DNA of 38,700 nucleotides from an uncultured Clostridia bacterium. GTDB lineage: Bacteria; Bacillota; Clostridia; Christensenellales; Borkfalkiaceae. Numbering within the stretch: the stretch's first letter is position 1; the number at the start of each line of letters is the position of its first letter. The notes under the pieces were generated by a model. The model was not told the DNA's origin, ran no database searches, and saw only the letters and a list, made by a program, of their open reading frames with translations. The stretch is from positions 1 through 38,700 of the forward strand of contig CAKNLK010000020.1 in the NCBI GenBank assembly GCA_930989535.1, read 5' to 3'. The position numbers were made by a program, and so were the translations under genes. Shown piece after piece: positions 1-9,127 of the stretch.

Positions 1-2
1 CC

Positions 3-1142
3 TTCGTCCGCGCAACGGTCGCGGCGGGCGAAAACGTCGCCGTCGACGGGGCGAAGGTCACCATATCCGCCGATAACGCCGATGCGGAGATCTACCGCAC
101 CGCCGCGGCGGGCGAAAACTTTATGATCTCCGCCGCTGTTTCAAACTATGCGGCAAGCGGCACGGGCGACGCAATCGTCGGGTTCTACGCCTTCACGGGC
201 GCGGGCGACAAAACAGACAATGGCGGAAACGAAGTCAACAAAGTGCAGGGCGGCCTGTATCGGAAGGCAGACGGCGTGTATCTGCGTTTTGTAGGCAGTG
301 CAACAACGGCAGAGTGCAAACTTCCCGAAGCGTATCAAACGGCGTTTAATGAGGGAACGCTGCGCATCGCCCTCGGCAGGGCGCAGAGCGTGTTCTTCCT
401 CGCGGCGGCTGTCGGAGAGGGGGAATACACCCGCTTTGTCGATGCGGCGCGCGTCACGAGCGACCTTACGCGCATTGGCGGGTTCACGCTCGGGCTGTAT
501 AACAGCGGGACGGAGAACGTTACGCTTTCCGAAGTTACGTTTTTAACGGGAACGGGCATCCCCCTTGCGGGCACGATGTCTTTCTACGGAGAATGGGCGG
601 AGGAACTCGCCTATGGGAGAACGGAAGAATTGGCGGATTACAACGTTGCCGCCGGGGATGATTTCTATATCACCGGCCGCGTGACGGGCCAATTCACTAA
701 CGCCGACGGCACCACGACGGGCGAGCGCAAAATCGGTTTCGCCGTATGGAACGTATGGGAAAACTGGTGGAATTCCGACGCGGACACGTCGGGGGTACAC
801 GGCGGCATCAAAGTCGGAAACGACGGTATAGCCGTGCTTGAATGGGCGACAGATAACGGCTGGCAATGGCCGTGGACAGCTCTCCCCGAAGGAGGACAGG
901 AGGCCTACGAGAACGGCGAGCTCATCTTCGGCTTCGGCAGGATCGGCGGAAACTTCTTTCTCTGCGCGGGCACGTCGGAAGAAGATATGGTATTCAACAT
1001 TCTTCAGACGGCGGGCGGAAAATTGTCCGACGTACCGCTGAAAATCGGCAAATGGTGCAATTCGAGCAACGTGCGCGGCGCGCTTGCAGACGTGATGTTC
1101 TACACGGGCGAAGACGTTCCCGTCGAGCTTCCTTCCGCATGA
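3..1142 (+). CDS. C-terminal part of a secreted/surface modular protein (5' end outside window)
   Basis: The frame is open from the first bases of the window to a TGA at 1140-1142, so only the end of a larger protein is seen. It holds two tandem, diverged modules of roughly 160 residues. Each starts with an AAGE/DxFxI strand (around bases 105 and 650), continues with a GG-x-DG pair and an xGR-x-FFL strand, and ends with an F-TGxxVP-type strand (around 540 and 1110). The pattern of alternating short strands suggests beta-sandwich (concanavalin-like or carbohydrate-binding) modules; this is a fold guess from pattern, and I do not recognise a named family. No sortase motif or C-terminal membrane anchor is visible. 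It lies at the head of a glycoside hydrolase cluster, so a glycan-binding or extracellular enzyme role is plausible. A strong hairpin terminator follows it. Confidence 0.75.
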   Translation, partial: FVRATVAAGENVAVDGAKVTISADNADAEIYRTAAAGENFMISAAVSNYAASGTGDAIVGFYAFTGAGDKTDNGGNEVNKVQGGLYRKADGVYLRFVGSATTAECKLPEAYQTAFNEGTLRIALGRAQSVFFLAAAVGEGEYTRFVDAARVTSDLTRIGGFTLGLYNSGTENVTLSEVTFLTGTGIPLAGTMSFYGEWAEELAYGRTEELADYNVAAGDDFYITGRVTGQFTNADGTTTGERKIGFAVWNVWENWWNSDADTSGVHGGIKVGNDGIAVLEWATDNGWQWPWTALPEGGQEAYENGELIFGFGRIGGNFFLCAGTSEEDMVFNILQTAGGKLSDVPLKIGKWCNSSNVRGALADVMFYTGEDVPVELPSA

Positions 1143-1200
1143 GCGGGCGCACGGCAAACGGTATAACGCGGGCGCGGGCTGCATAAGCCCTTGGGTAAAA

Positions 1201-1235
1201 GCCTCCGCCGCAGCTCGGCGGAGGCGAAATTTTTA
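1201..1235 (+). terminator. Intrinsic terminator between the secreted protein and the SGNH lipoprotein
   Basis: A perfect 10-bp GC stem (1201-1210 with 1216-1225) and a 5-base loop are followed by GAAATTTTT. The T-run abuts the Shine-Dalgarno (AGGAGA, about 1235-1240) of the next gene, so the hairpin may act as an attenuator for the downstream hydrolases rather than as a full stop. Confidence 0.8.
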
Positions 1236-1246
1236 GGAGAACCGAT

Positions 1247-2674
1247 ATGAAAAAGATCATGCGGGCAGTTTGCCTTTTCATGGCGTTTGCCGCGGCGCTC
1301 TTTTGCGCCGCGTGCGGAGGGGGAGATTACGGAACGCTGACGATCGCCGATATCGAGAATCTGGAAGTCGGCAAAACGGCAGCGATCGAGCCTGTATTTT
1401 CCAAAGAAGAGTTTACCGAAGAGATAACCTATTCGTTCACGGGCGATGCGATCGCCATCGAGGACGGCACCGTCACCGCGCTGGAGGGCGGCGCGACCGT
1501 GCGCGTTACGGCGACGACGGAGCATCACGAAACGACGTTCAAAGTGACGACCGCCGAGGAAAAAGTGTACGGTACCTTCACCGTGGAAGACGTGATCGGG
1601 CTTCCCGCAGGGAGCAGCGCCGATTTGCAGATCGAATTTACCCCCGCGGGAACGGAAGAAAAAATATCCTATCAGTATTCGGGCAGCGACATCATCATCG
1701 GCGACGGGCGCGTCACCGCGATCAACCCGAACAAGACGGTCGAAGTGACCGCAAAGACGGAACATTATCAGACGACGTTTACGGTAACGACGGTTTCGTC
1801 CGTCCTTGCTGTGCACGACGTAACGGCTTGGGTGGGATACCCTGCGAGCGAGCTGCCCGCATCGTCGTTCGGCGCGGACGAAGCGTATGAATGGAGCGGC
1901 GAAAACGATGCGATCGCAGTGTTCGATGCGGAAAAGCGCACCGTCACCGCCGTCGCCCCCGGCTCTTTTACTTTGCGCGCGGAGAGCAGCGAACACATCG
2001 AAATATACAACATTACCGTAAAAGCGGTGGTAAAGAGCGGCAATAAATGGGATATGTCCGTAAATGAAGTCGGGATTCCGCTGGCTACATCCTTTTCCGA
2101 GCAGGCGACCGAACAGGTCACCCAAAAATGGAACAGCAATGGCGGCAATGAAGAAACGACGCTGTTCATCGGGGATTCTTTCTTTGACCAGCGCCATTTC
2201 TGGACGGATTTCGATACCGTCTATGCCGGGAAGAACGCGATCTGCTCGGGGCTGAGTTCGAGCACGACATACGATTGGGAGCAGCTTGCAAAAACGCATT
2301 TGAAAGGTCTTTCGCCGAAAAACATCGTCATGCATATCGGCACGAACAATTTTTATGACGACGGCGATTCGGTTGAGGATGCGACCGACGGGCTGCAGAG
2401 GCTGTTCACGGTGCTGCATGCCGAATTGCCGGATACGAAGATCTATTACTTTGCGATCACGCAGAGGACGGATACAAAGTACAGCGCACAGGTGCGCGAA
2501 ACGAACGATGCCATGCAGGAATGGTGCGACGCCCGCGGCTGGATTGAGTTCCTCGATACGGAAAATTCTTTTTCGGCAAACGACCTGCGCGACGGCGTTC
2601 ATCCGACACTCGAAGCGTACAGCGCCTTTACGGAAGCGCTGCAGCGCGCAGGCATTGAAATTTCAGACAAGTAA
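1247..2674 (+). CDS. Lipoprotein with three Ig-like domains and a C-terminal SGNH/GDSL hydrolase domain
   Basis: The start is ATG 1247, preceded by AGGAGA. Residues 1-22 form a lipoprotein signal with lipobox FCAAC. Three Ig-like (BIG2-type) repeats of about 75 residues follow; the first two begin YGTLTIADI and YGTFTVEDV and end in TTFxVTT. From about residue 300 there is an SGNH hydrolase: block I GDS with nucleophile S311, block III GTNN with N367, and block V with D449 and H452 (DGVHPT). Family knowledge says SGNH proteins are serine esterases or lipases, often deacetylating polysaccharides. Membrane-tethered outside the cell and 18 bases upstream of a GH3 gene, it most likely removes acyl groups from a glycan. 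The substrate is not visible from sequence. Confidence 0.88.
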   Translation: MKKIMRAVCLFMAFAAALFCAACGGGDYGTLTIADIENLEVGKTAAIEPVFSKEEFTEEITYSFTGDAIAIEDGTVTALEGGATVRVTATTEHHETTFKVTTAEEKVYGTFTVEDVIGLPAGSSADLQIEFTPAGTEEKISYQYSGSDIIIGDGRVTAINPNKTVEVTAKTEHYQTTFTVTTVSSVLAVHDVTAWVGYPASELPASSFGADEAYEWSGENDAIAVFDAEKRTVTAVAPGSFTLRAESSEHIEIYNITVKAVVKSGNKWDMSVNEVGIPLATSFSEQATEQVTQKWNSNGGNEETTLFIGDSFFDQRHFWTDFDTVYAGKNAICSGLSSSTTYDWEQLAKTHLKGLSPKNIVMHIGTNNFYDDGDSVEDATDGLQRLFTVLHAELPDTKIYYFAITQRTDTKYSAQVRETNDAMQEWCDARGWIEFLDTENSFSANDLRDGVHPTLEAYSAFTEALQRAGIEISDK

Positions 2675-2692
2675 AAAGGAAGACGGATAGAT

Positions 2693-4699
2693 ATGAAGCG
2701 GATGGTCAGAACGGTACAGGAACTTTCAGCCGAGGAAAAACTGCGGCTGATTTGCGGCAAAGATTTTTGGCATACAGACGATTTGGGCGGCAAAATACCG
2801 CAGATCACCGTTGCCGACGGCCCGAGCGGGCTCCGTATCGTCAAAGAGCGCGCGGAGGACGGGTCGGAAACGGCGTATCCCGCTGCGGCATACCCCGCGA
2901 TCTCGCTGCTCGCAAACACGTGGAACAGGGCGGCTGCGGCGGAAATGGGGGAATGCCTCGCCGACGAATGCCTCGAAAAGGACGTCGACATTCTGCTTGC
3001 GCCGGGCGTGAACATCAAGCGGCACCCCCTCAACGGGCGGAATTTCGAATATTTTTCGGAAGATCCCGTTCTCGCGGGCGAAATGGCAAAGGCATACATC
3101 GGAGGGCTGCAGGGGGGCGGCGTCGGCGCCTGCCTGAAACATTTCTGCTGCAACAATCTCGAATACGACCGTCTGAACCAGTCGAGCGAGGTCGACGAAC
3201 GGACGCTGCGGGAGCTGTATTATCGGCCGTTCGAGATCGCCTGCGAAGCGCAGCCCGTTTCGCTCATGTGCAGCTATAACCGGATCAACGGCACGTTCGG
3301 CGCGGAATACGCGAAAGGTTTTGCCCTTTTGCGCGGCGAATTCGGGTTCCGCGGGGCAATTGTTTCCGATTGGAGCGCCGTGCGAGACAGAACGGCGTCC
3401 GCCGCGGCGGGGCTGGATCTGGAAATGCCGTTCAACGGCGAAAATTACCGCAAACTGTGCGAGGATTACCGCCGCGGCGCTCTTTCCGACGCTGCGCTCG
3501 ACGCCTGCGCGCAGCGCGTGCTCGATCTGGTTTACCGCTGCAAAGAAATGCGGCAGGGCAAAAAGCCCGTCCGCACGGATAAGGAGCGCCGCGCGGCGGC
3601 GCGGCGGATCGCCGCGGAGGGCATGGTGCTTTTGAAAAACAACGGCGTTCTGCCGCTGCAAACGGGCGGCAGTGCCGCGCTTTCGGGCTGCTATGCCCGC
3701 CCGGATACCTGCGGCATGCTGCGCGGCGGCGGTTCCTCCGCCGTAAACCGCGGGGAGGAAAAGTTCGATTTGCCTGCGCGTCTTGCCGAACGCGGCACAG
3801 AGGTGCGCTATGAAGGCGCCTTCCGCTACGATGAAGTGGAATCGTTCGGGCAGAGCGCCCGCCGCGCCGCCCTGCTCGCGGCGGAGTGCGATTGCAGCAT
3901 CGTCTGCGTCGGGCTGGGCGAAAAATTCGAGCGCGAGGGCGCAGACCGCGAAACGGCGCGCCTTCCCGCCGTGCAGGAGCGGGCGATCCTGGAATCGGCA
4001 AAGAGCAACCCGAACACGGTCGTGGTCGTCTTCGCGGGGTCGTATATCGATATGAGCGCCTGGGAAGAGAAGGCCGCCGCCATCCTTTTTGCGGGGTATC
4101 CCGGAACAGGCGGCGACGACGCGCTCGCCGATATCCTCGTCGGGAAAGTCAATCCGAGCGGAAAACTTTCCGAAACCTTCCCGCGCTGCCTTGCCGACGT
4201 GCCCGCGGCGGACGGGCGCTGCGTTTCGGCGGGCGTTACCCGTTATACGGAAGGGCTCGGCGTGGGGTATCGCTGTTTTTCTACAAACGATGTACCCGTT
4301 TTGTTCCCCTTCGGGCATGGTTTGAGCTATTCGGCCTTTGTGTACAGCGATCTTTCGGCGAGCACGGAGGGCGGTGCTCTGCACATTTCGTTTGCGGTCG
4401 AAAACGCTTCGGAGCGAGGCGGCGCGGAAACGGTGCAGGTATACGTTCGGGAATGCGTTCCGCTCGTCAGCCGGCCGGACAGGGAGCTGAAAGATTTCGC
4501 CAAAGCGGAGATAGCGGCGGGCAAGCGGAAACGTTTCTCCTTTTCGCTCGGTCAGCGCGCGTTCGCGCATTGGTCGGCGTCAAAGGACTGTTGGGAAGCG
4601 TCGGACGGCGTTTACGAGGTTCTGATCGGTTCGTCGGCGCAGGATATCCGCCTGCGCTGCAAACTCTGTATAAAAAACGGAGAAATTCTTTTGCGCTGA
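2693..4699 (+). CDS. Glycoside hydrolase family 3 (beta-glucosidase-like)
   Basis: This 668-residue protein has the three GH3 parts in order. First is a TIM-barrel domain with KRHPLNGRNFEYFSEDP (about 110-125), K149-H150 and nucleophile D226 in VSDW. Second is an alpha/beta sandwich (about 300-510) beginning RRIAAEGMVLLKNNG and carrying the EKFEREGADRE segment that likely includes the acid/base. Third is a fibronectin-III-like end starting at PFGHGLSY (about residue 540). There is no signal peptide, so it is cytoplasmic and would act on imported oligosaccharides. The ATG follows AAAAGGAAG 18 bases after the SGNH gene, consistent with an operon. GH3 members cleave beta-glucosides, beta-xylosides or others; the exact sugar is unresolved. 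A second ATG lies at 2702. Confidence 0.92.
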   Translation: MKRMVRTVQELSAEEKLRLICGKDFWHTDDLGGKIPQITVADGPSGLRIVKERAEDGSETAYPAAAYPAISLLANTWNRAAAAEMGECLADECLEKDVDILLAPGVNIKRHPLNGRNFEYFSEDPVLAGEMAKAYIGGLQGGGVGACLKHFCCNNLEYDRLNQSSEVDERTLRELYYRPFEIACEAQPVSLMCSYNRINGTFGAEYAKGFALLRGEFGFRGAIVSDWSAVRDRTASAAAGLDLEMPFNGENYRKLCEDYRRGALSDAALDACAQRVLDLVYRCKEMRQGKKPVRTDKERRAAARRIAAEGMVLLKNNGVLPLQTGGSAALSGCYARPDTCGMLRGGGSSAVNRGEEKFDLPARLAERGTEVRYEGAFRYDEVESFGQSARRAALLAAECDCSIVCVGLGEKFEREGADRETARLPAVQERAILESAKSNPNTVVVVFAGSYIDMSAWEEKAAAILFAGYPGTGGDDALADILVGKVNPSGKLSETFPRCLADVPAADGRCVSAGVTRYTEGLGVGYRCFSTNDVPVLFPFGHGLSYSAFVYSDLSASTEGGALHISFAVENASERGGAETVQVYVRECVPLVSRPDRELKDFAKAEIAAGKRKRFSFSLGQRAFAHWSASKDCWEASDGVYEVLIGSSAQDIRLRCKLCIKNGEILLR

Positions 4700-4719
4700 A
4701 GCGCTTTATCTGATACAAT
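4691..4719 (+). promoter_or_regulatory. Possible internal sigma-A promoter
   Basis: TTGCGC at 4691-4696 is separated by 17 bases from TACAAT at 4714-4719. It overlaps the end of the GH3 gene. Transcription from it would begin near 4726, after the ATG at 4724, which supports the ATG at 4736 as the start of the next gene. This is a by-eye match only. Confidence 0.35.
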
Positions 4720-4735
4720 AGGTATGGAAGGAAAC

Positions 4736-6223
4736 ATGGGATATACATACAGAGGAGATCTGCCGCAAACGGGCGTCCGTTTCCGCACGGAAGACGCCGC
4801 CCTGCAAGAGCTGTTCGAGCTCGCGCAGCAAAAGGCAAAGAAGAATATCTTTGATTTCGGCGGCACGAAGGTCATGATCGAAGGGTCGGCGCTTTACCGC
4901 GGCGTGTGGATCGAAACGCAGCCGATGGGCGGCGAAATATACGCCGCGCAGGATGCGGAAGTCGCTCTCGGCAATCAGCTGATCTTTATAAACAACGCGC
5001 GCGAAGACGGGCGCCTGCCCGGGTGTATCTTTTTTGAAGAGGGGAAGCTGCGCTGCCGTTACGATATGCTGCAGGGGTACTGTTTTCCCGTTCCCGCGCT
5101 GAAAACGGCATGGTGGATCGGCTTGGACAAGGGGTATCTTTCCGCGCTGTATAAAGCGCTGCGCGCGCACGACGAATATCTTTGGAAATACCGCGACCCC
5201 GCCGGCACAGGCTGCCTGCAATCGTGGTGCGTGTGGGATACGGGGGAGGATAACGGCGTACGCTTCGGCAAGGCGGACGACAGCTGGAGCGGCGAAACGC
5301 CGCCCTGCTTTGAAAGGATGCCCTTTTATTCAATGGACGTCATGAGCTATTCCTACGACGGGCGCAAAACGCTCGCGCGCATATCGGAGCTGCTCGGGAA
5401 CGGCGAGGAAGCGATGTGGCGGGAAAAGGCGGAGTATGTCCGCCGGCGGCTGCGCGAATATCTGTGGCGGGAGGAAAAGGGCGCGTGTTACGACCGCGAC
5501 CGGTTCGGAAACTTTACGGATACCCTCCTGCACAATAACCTGCGCTGCATGTATCACGGCTCTTTCACGCAGGATATGGCGGAGAGGTTTGTGCGGGAGC
5601 ATCTTCTCAATCCGAACGAGTTCTGGACGCCTTTTCCTCTGCCGTCCGTCGCCGCGAACGATCCCGCGTTCCGCAATCTCGGAGAGAACAACTGGAGCGG
5701 GCAGCCGCAGAGCCTTACCTATCAGCGCGCGATCTTTGCGCTGGAAAATTACGGGTTTTATTCGGTCATGAAACAACTGGGAGAAAAGTATCTCTCCGTC
5801 ATGAAGCGGTATAAGATGTTCGTGCAGCAATTCGATCCGTTCCTGTGCAAGCCGAGCATGTCGCACGACGATTACGGGCCGTCCATCCTGGCGGTGTTCG
5901 CGTATGTGGCGCACCTGTACGGGATCTTCCGCGACGAGGATACGCTCGCCTGGACGAGCGCGGGAGGCGCAGACGGCGAATACGAGCAGACGATCGGCGA
6001 AAACCGATACACTTTGTCGCGCATCGGCGATACGTTTACGGGATTCCGGAACGGAAAGGAACTGTTTTCGGCGTCGGCGGGCGTGCGCGTCGTCACCGAC
6101 TTTGCGGGAAAAATACGGGCGCTCATCGGGATTGACGGCGGCACCGTGCGGCTGAATGCAGGCGCCAGAACGCTGTACGGGGGCGAGCTTCCCGCCGACA
6201 GATGTATCCGTTTCGGCGCGTAG
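4736..6223 (+). CDS. (alpha/alpha)6-barrel glycoside hydrolase, GH63/MGH1-like
   Basis: The protein has about 495 residues and no signal peptide. It shows helical-barrel features of the GH63/GH37 clan: a W-DTGEDNG segment, SMDVMSY, WTPFPLPSVAANDPAF, and an NNWSGQPQSLTYQRA segment equivalent to the conserved W-GP/QxW-x-x-Y stretch, ending in a short beta domain. Members of this clan are inverting exo-acting glucosidases or mannosidases; the substrate here is unknown. I prefer ATG 4736 because GGAAGGA at 4726-4732 lies just before it, whereas the in-frame ATG at 4724 has no Shine-Dalgarno. It sits between the GH3 and GH2 genes, so it probably trims the same imported glycan. Alternative readings are a rhamnosidase-like or debranching enzyme of the same fold. 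Confidence 0.72.
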   Translation: MGYTYRGDLPQTGVRFRTEDAALQELFELAQQKAKKNIFDFGGTKVMIEGSALYRGVWIETQPMGGEIYAAQDAEVALGNQLIFINNAREDGRLPGCIFFEEGKLRCRYDMLQGYCFPVPALKTAWWIGLDKGYLSALYKALRAHDEYLWKYRDPAGTGCLQSWCVWDTGEDNGVRFGKADDSWSGETPPCFERMPFYSMDVMSYSYDGRKTLARISELLGNGEEAMWREKAEYVRRRLREYLWREEKGACYDRDRFGNFTDTLLHNNLRCMYHGSFTQDMAERFVREHLLNPNEFWTPFPLPSVAANDPAFRNLGENNWSGQPQSLTYQRAIFALENYGFYSVMKQLGEKYLSVMKRYKMFVQQFDPFLCKPSMSHDDYGPSILAVFAYVAHLYGIFRDEDTLAWTSAGGADGEYEQTIGENRYTLSRIGDTFTGFRNGKELFSASAGVRVVTDFAGKIRALIGIDGGTVRLNAGARTLYGGELPADRCIRFGA

Positions 6224-6250
6224 GGCGCAAATTCAGAGAGGAGAACGAAA

Positions 6251-9097
6251 ATGGAATTCAACTATCATCGGCAACTTGTGGCGCAGAAGGGCGCCTGCGC
6301 TCCGCGCAGCTATTATATACCCTTCCCCGAACCGGAATTTTCCTTCGACAAGGGGCGTTCCGCTTTTGTTACGGAGCTGAAAAACTGGAAGTTCGGCTAT
6401 TTCCCGTCCCTGCCCGAAGATGCGCTCGGCGCCGCCCTGCCGCACGCCGTAAAGGTGCCGCACTGCTGGCAGCGCGACGGGTTCGGCAAGGATATGTATT
6501 CAAACATCGCCTATCCTTTTCCGTACGACCCGCCGCACATCGACGGGGAGAACGCCTGCGGCATATACGAAACGGGGTTTGACCTTCCGGAAAAAACGGG
6601 GCGGTATTATCTGAATTTCGACGGCGCCGACAGCTGCCTGTATGCGTTCGTCAACGGAAAATTCGCGGGGTATTCCACCGTTTCGCATTCTCCCGCCGAG
6701 TTCGATATAACCGATTTGCTGCAGGGCGGCAAAAACCGCATCCGCGCCGTCGTATTCCGCTGGTGTACGGGCTCGTACCTGGAAGATCAGGACAAACTGC
6801 GCATGAGCGGCATTTTCCGCGACGCGTATATCCTGCACCGCGCGGAAGGGCATCTCACCGATTATAAAATCGAATCGGACGTTGCGGGCGGCAAAGGGAT
6901 CGTCCGCTTTACTGCGGACAAGGAGTGCGCCCTGTCGCTGTTTTTCGGCGGGGAAAAGGTCGCTTCCGCCGAGGGCGGCAGCGCCGTCTTCGAAATCGAA
7001 AACGCGAAGCTGTGGAGCGCGGAGCAACCGAATGTCTACGAGCTAGTCATCTTCTGCCGCGGCGAATATATCCGCGAATACGTCGGCATCCGCAGGGTGG
7101 AAACGGACGGCAGCGTCTTAAAGCTCAACGGCGCGCCGATCAAGCTGAAGGGCGTCAACCGCCACAGCATGACGGTGAACGGGTACGTGGAAACGCTCTC
7201 CGACCTGGAACGGGATCTGAAGATGTTCCGCAAATACAACATCAACGCGGTGCGCACGTCGCACTACCCGCCGCATCCGCTCTTTCCCGTTCTGTGCGAC
7301 CTGTACGGCGTCTATCTTATGGAGGAGGCGGATCTGGAAACGCACGGAACGATCCTGCAGCACAACGACCCGTCCGACCTCGGCTTTTTCTCCGATATAT
7401 CTTCCGACGAGCGCTGGAAAGAACTGTACCTGCACCGCGCGCGGCGGATGTACGAGCGGGATAAAAACCGCGCGAGCGTCATCATCTGGTCGGTCGGCAA
7501 CGAGTCCGGCTGGGGCTGCAACACCGAGGCGATGGCTCTGTATCTCCGCGGGGCAGACACCCGCCCCGTGCATTACGAGGGCGTGTACGACCCCGTAGCG
7601 GACGGCTGGAGGGAGGAGAATTGCCTCGACCTGTGCAGCCGTATGTATCCGTCTTTGCAGGACGTATGCAAAATTTTGGACAGAGGCGTCCAAAAGCCCT
7701 TCGTTCTGTGCGAATATACGCACGCCATGGGCAATTCCTGCGGCGACGTGAAGGATTATTGGGATATCATCTACGCGCGCGAAGAGATGTGCGGCGCGTT
7801 CGTGTGGGAATGGTGCAACCACAACGTTTACAGGGACGGAAAGATCCTCTACGCCGGCGATTTTGACGAGGAAGACAAGAATTACTGCCGCGACGGAAAT
7901 TTCTGCACGGACGGGCTGGTGGATACCGACCGTACCCCGCACCCTTCGCTGCTGGAGGTGGCGGAAGTGTACGCGCCCGCCGCCGTCGAACGGACGGAGG
8001 AAGGATTCTTCGTGCGCAACCGCCGCGATTTTCTCTCCCTCGACGACCTCGCCTGCACCTGCACCCTGCGCAAAAACGGCGAGGCGCTGCAAACGTTTTC
8101 TGTCGACATAGCGGGCATACCCGCCCGCGCGGCAAAGAAGGCGGAGCTGCCGCCGCTGCCGTCGGAGGAGGGGTACTTTACCGCCGATTTCGTATTCACG
8201 AAGGGCGGGGAATACATCGGGAATACGCAGTTTGTGCTGAACGACCGCCTCGCCTTTGCGGGGTCGGAAAAGCGGCTGCAAATCGAACGCGCGGGCGACG
8301 CCTTTGCGGCGGAGGGCGCCTCGTACCGCGCCGCCGTCGACGGGATCGGGCGGCTTTGCTCGCTGTCTGCGGGAGGGAAAGAGGTACTCGCCGCGCCCGT
8401 TTCGGTCGGCGCATACCGCATCCCCACCGACAACGACGTCTGGATCCGGCAAAAGTGGGAAAAATACCGCCTGGAAACGGCGCGCTTTTATCCGCGCAGC
8501 GTAACGGCGGAGGAGGGCGGTCTGACTTTTGCCGGCGTGTTTGCCGCGGGCATGGTCGAGCCTGCCTTCGACATGCGGCTGCGTTATACATTCTTTGAAG
8601 ACCGCATTTCCGTCCGCCTGCAGGCGGAAAAACGCGCATGGGTGGATAACGTGCCCCGCCTCGGGTTCGTATTCCGTTTGGACGGGCAGCTGTGCTGCGC
8701 CGAATATTTCGGCAGGGGGAAGGCGGAGGCGTACGAGGACAGGCACCTCGCCTGCCCCGTCGGGAAATATACCGACAGCGTCAAAAACATGTACGTTCCC
8801 TATGTTCGCCCGCAGGAGAACGGCTCGCACTGCAACAGCCGCTATGTAACGTTGTCCGGCGGGGGCAGCCGCTTCACCGTGCGCAGCGAAGGGGATTTCA
8901 GCTTTTGCGTAAGCCCGTACGCGCTCGGCGATTTTAAGCCGCACGCGCATGAAATGCGGCCGTCCGACGACGTGTATCTGTACGTCGACTACCGCATGTG
9001 CGGGCTGGGTTCGCATTCCTGCGGGCCTGAATTGCAGGAAAAATATCAGATCAGGGAAAATAAAATCGACTTTGCGTTCGACATACTTCTGTCGTAA
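6251..9097 (+). CDS. Glycoside hydrolase family 2, LacZ-type beta-galactosidase
   Basis: At 948 residues this is close to the LacZ length. The domain order is a sugar-binding jelly roll (VPHCWQ, GxYxxxF; about 30-200), an Ig-like domain, a TIM barrel (about 290-600) with NRHS and RTSHYPP, a second Ig-like domain, and a beta-galactosidase small-chain-like end. The acid/base is E418 in GNESG and the nucleophile is E488 in LCEYTHAMGNS. There is no signal peptide. AGAGGAG precedes the ATG by about 7 bases, and the gene follows its neighbour by 27 bases. With the GH36 gene next door, it would complete hydrolysis of beta- and alpha-galactosides inside the cell. Confidence 0.94.
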   Translation: MEFNYHRQLVAQKGACAPRSYYIPFPEPEFSFDKGRSAFVTELKNWKFGYFPSLPEDALGAALPHAVKVPHCWQRDGFGKDMYSNIAYPFPYDPPHIDGENACGIYETGFDLPEKTGRYYLNFDGADSCLYAFVNGKFAGYSTVSHSPAEFDITDLLQGGKNRIRAVVFRWCTGSYLEDQDKLRMSGIFRDAYILHRAEGHLTDYKIESDVAGGKGIVRFTADKECALSLFFGGEKVASAEGGSAVFEIENAKLWSAEQPNVYELVIFCRGEYIREYVGIRRVETDGSVLKLNGAPIKLKGVNRHSMTVNGYVETLSDLERDLKMFRKYNINAVRTSHYPPHPLFPVLCDLYGVYLMEEADLETHGTILQHNDPSDLGFFSDISSDERWKELYLHRARRMYERDKNRASVIIWSVGNESGWGCNTEAMALYLRGADTRPVHYEGVYDPVADGWREENCLDLCSRMYPSLQDVCKILDRGVQKPFVLCEYTHAMGNSCGDVKDYWDIIYAREEMCGAFVWEWCNHNVYRDGKILYAGDFDEEDKNYCRDGNFCTDGLVDTDRTPHPSLLEVAEVYAPAAVERTEEGFFVRNRRDFLSLDDLACTCTLRKNGEALQTFSVDIAGIPARAAKKAELPPLPSEEGYFTADFVFTKGGEYIGNTQFVLNDRLAFAGSEKRLQIERAGDAFAAEGASYRAAVDGIGRLCSLSAGGKEVLAAPVSVGAYRIPTDNDVWIRQKWEKYRLETARFYPRSVTAEEGGLTFAGVFAAGMVEPAFDMRLRYTFFEDRISVRLQAEKRAWVDNVPRLGFVFRLDGQLCCAEYFGRGKAEAYEDRHLACPVGKYTDSVKNMYVPYVRPQENGSHCNSRYVTLSGGGSRFTVRSEGDFSFCVSPYALGDFKPHAHEMRPSDDVYLYVDYRMCGLGSHSCGPELQEKYQIRENKIDFAFDILLS

Positions 9098-9127
9098 ACG
9101 AGTTCAAAAACAACTTGGAGGTGCGGC

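Noticed and set aside
7118..9016. Long minus-strand frame opposite the GH2 gene (similar ones oppose GH3, iscS and GH106)
   Set aside because: These arise from codon bias in GC-rich genes; the plus strand encodes conserved catalytic motifs throughout.
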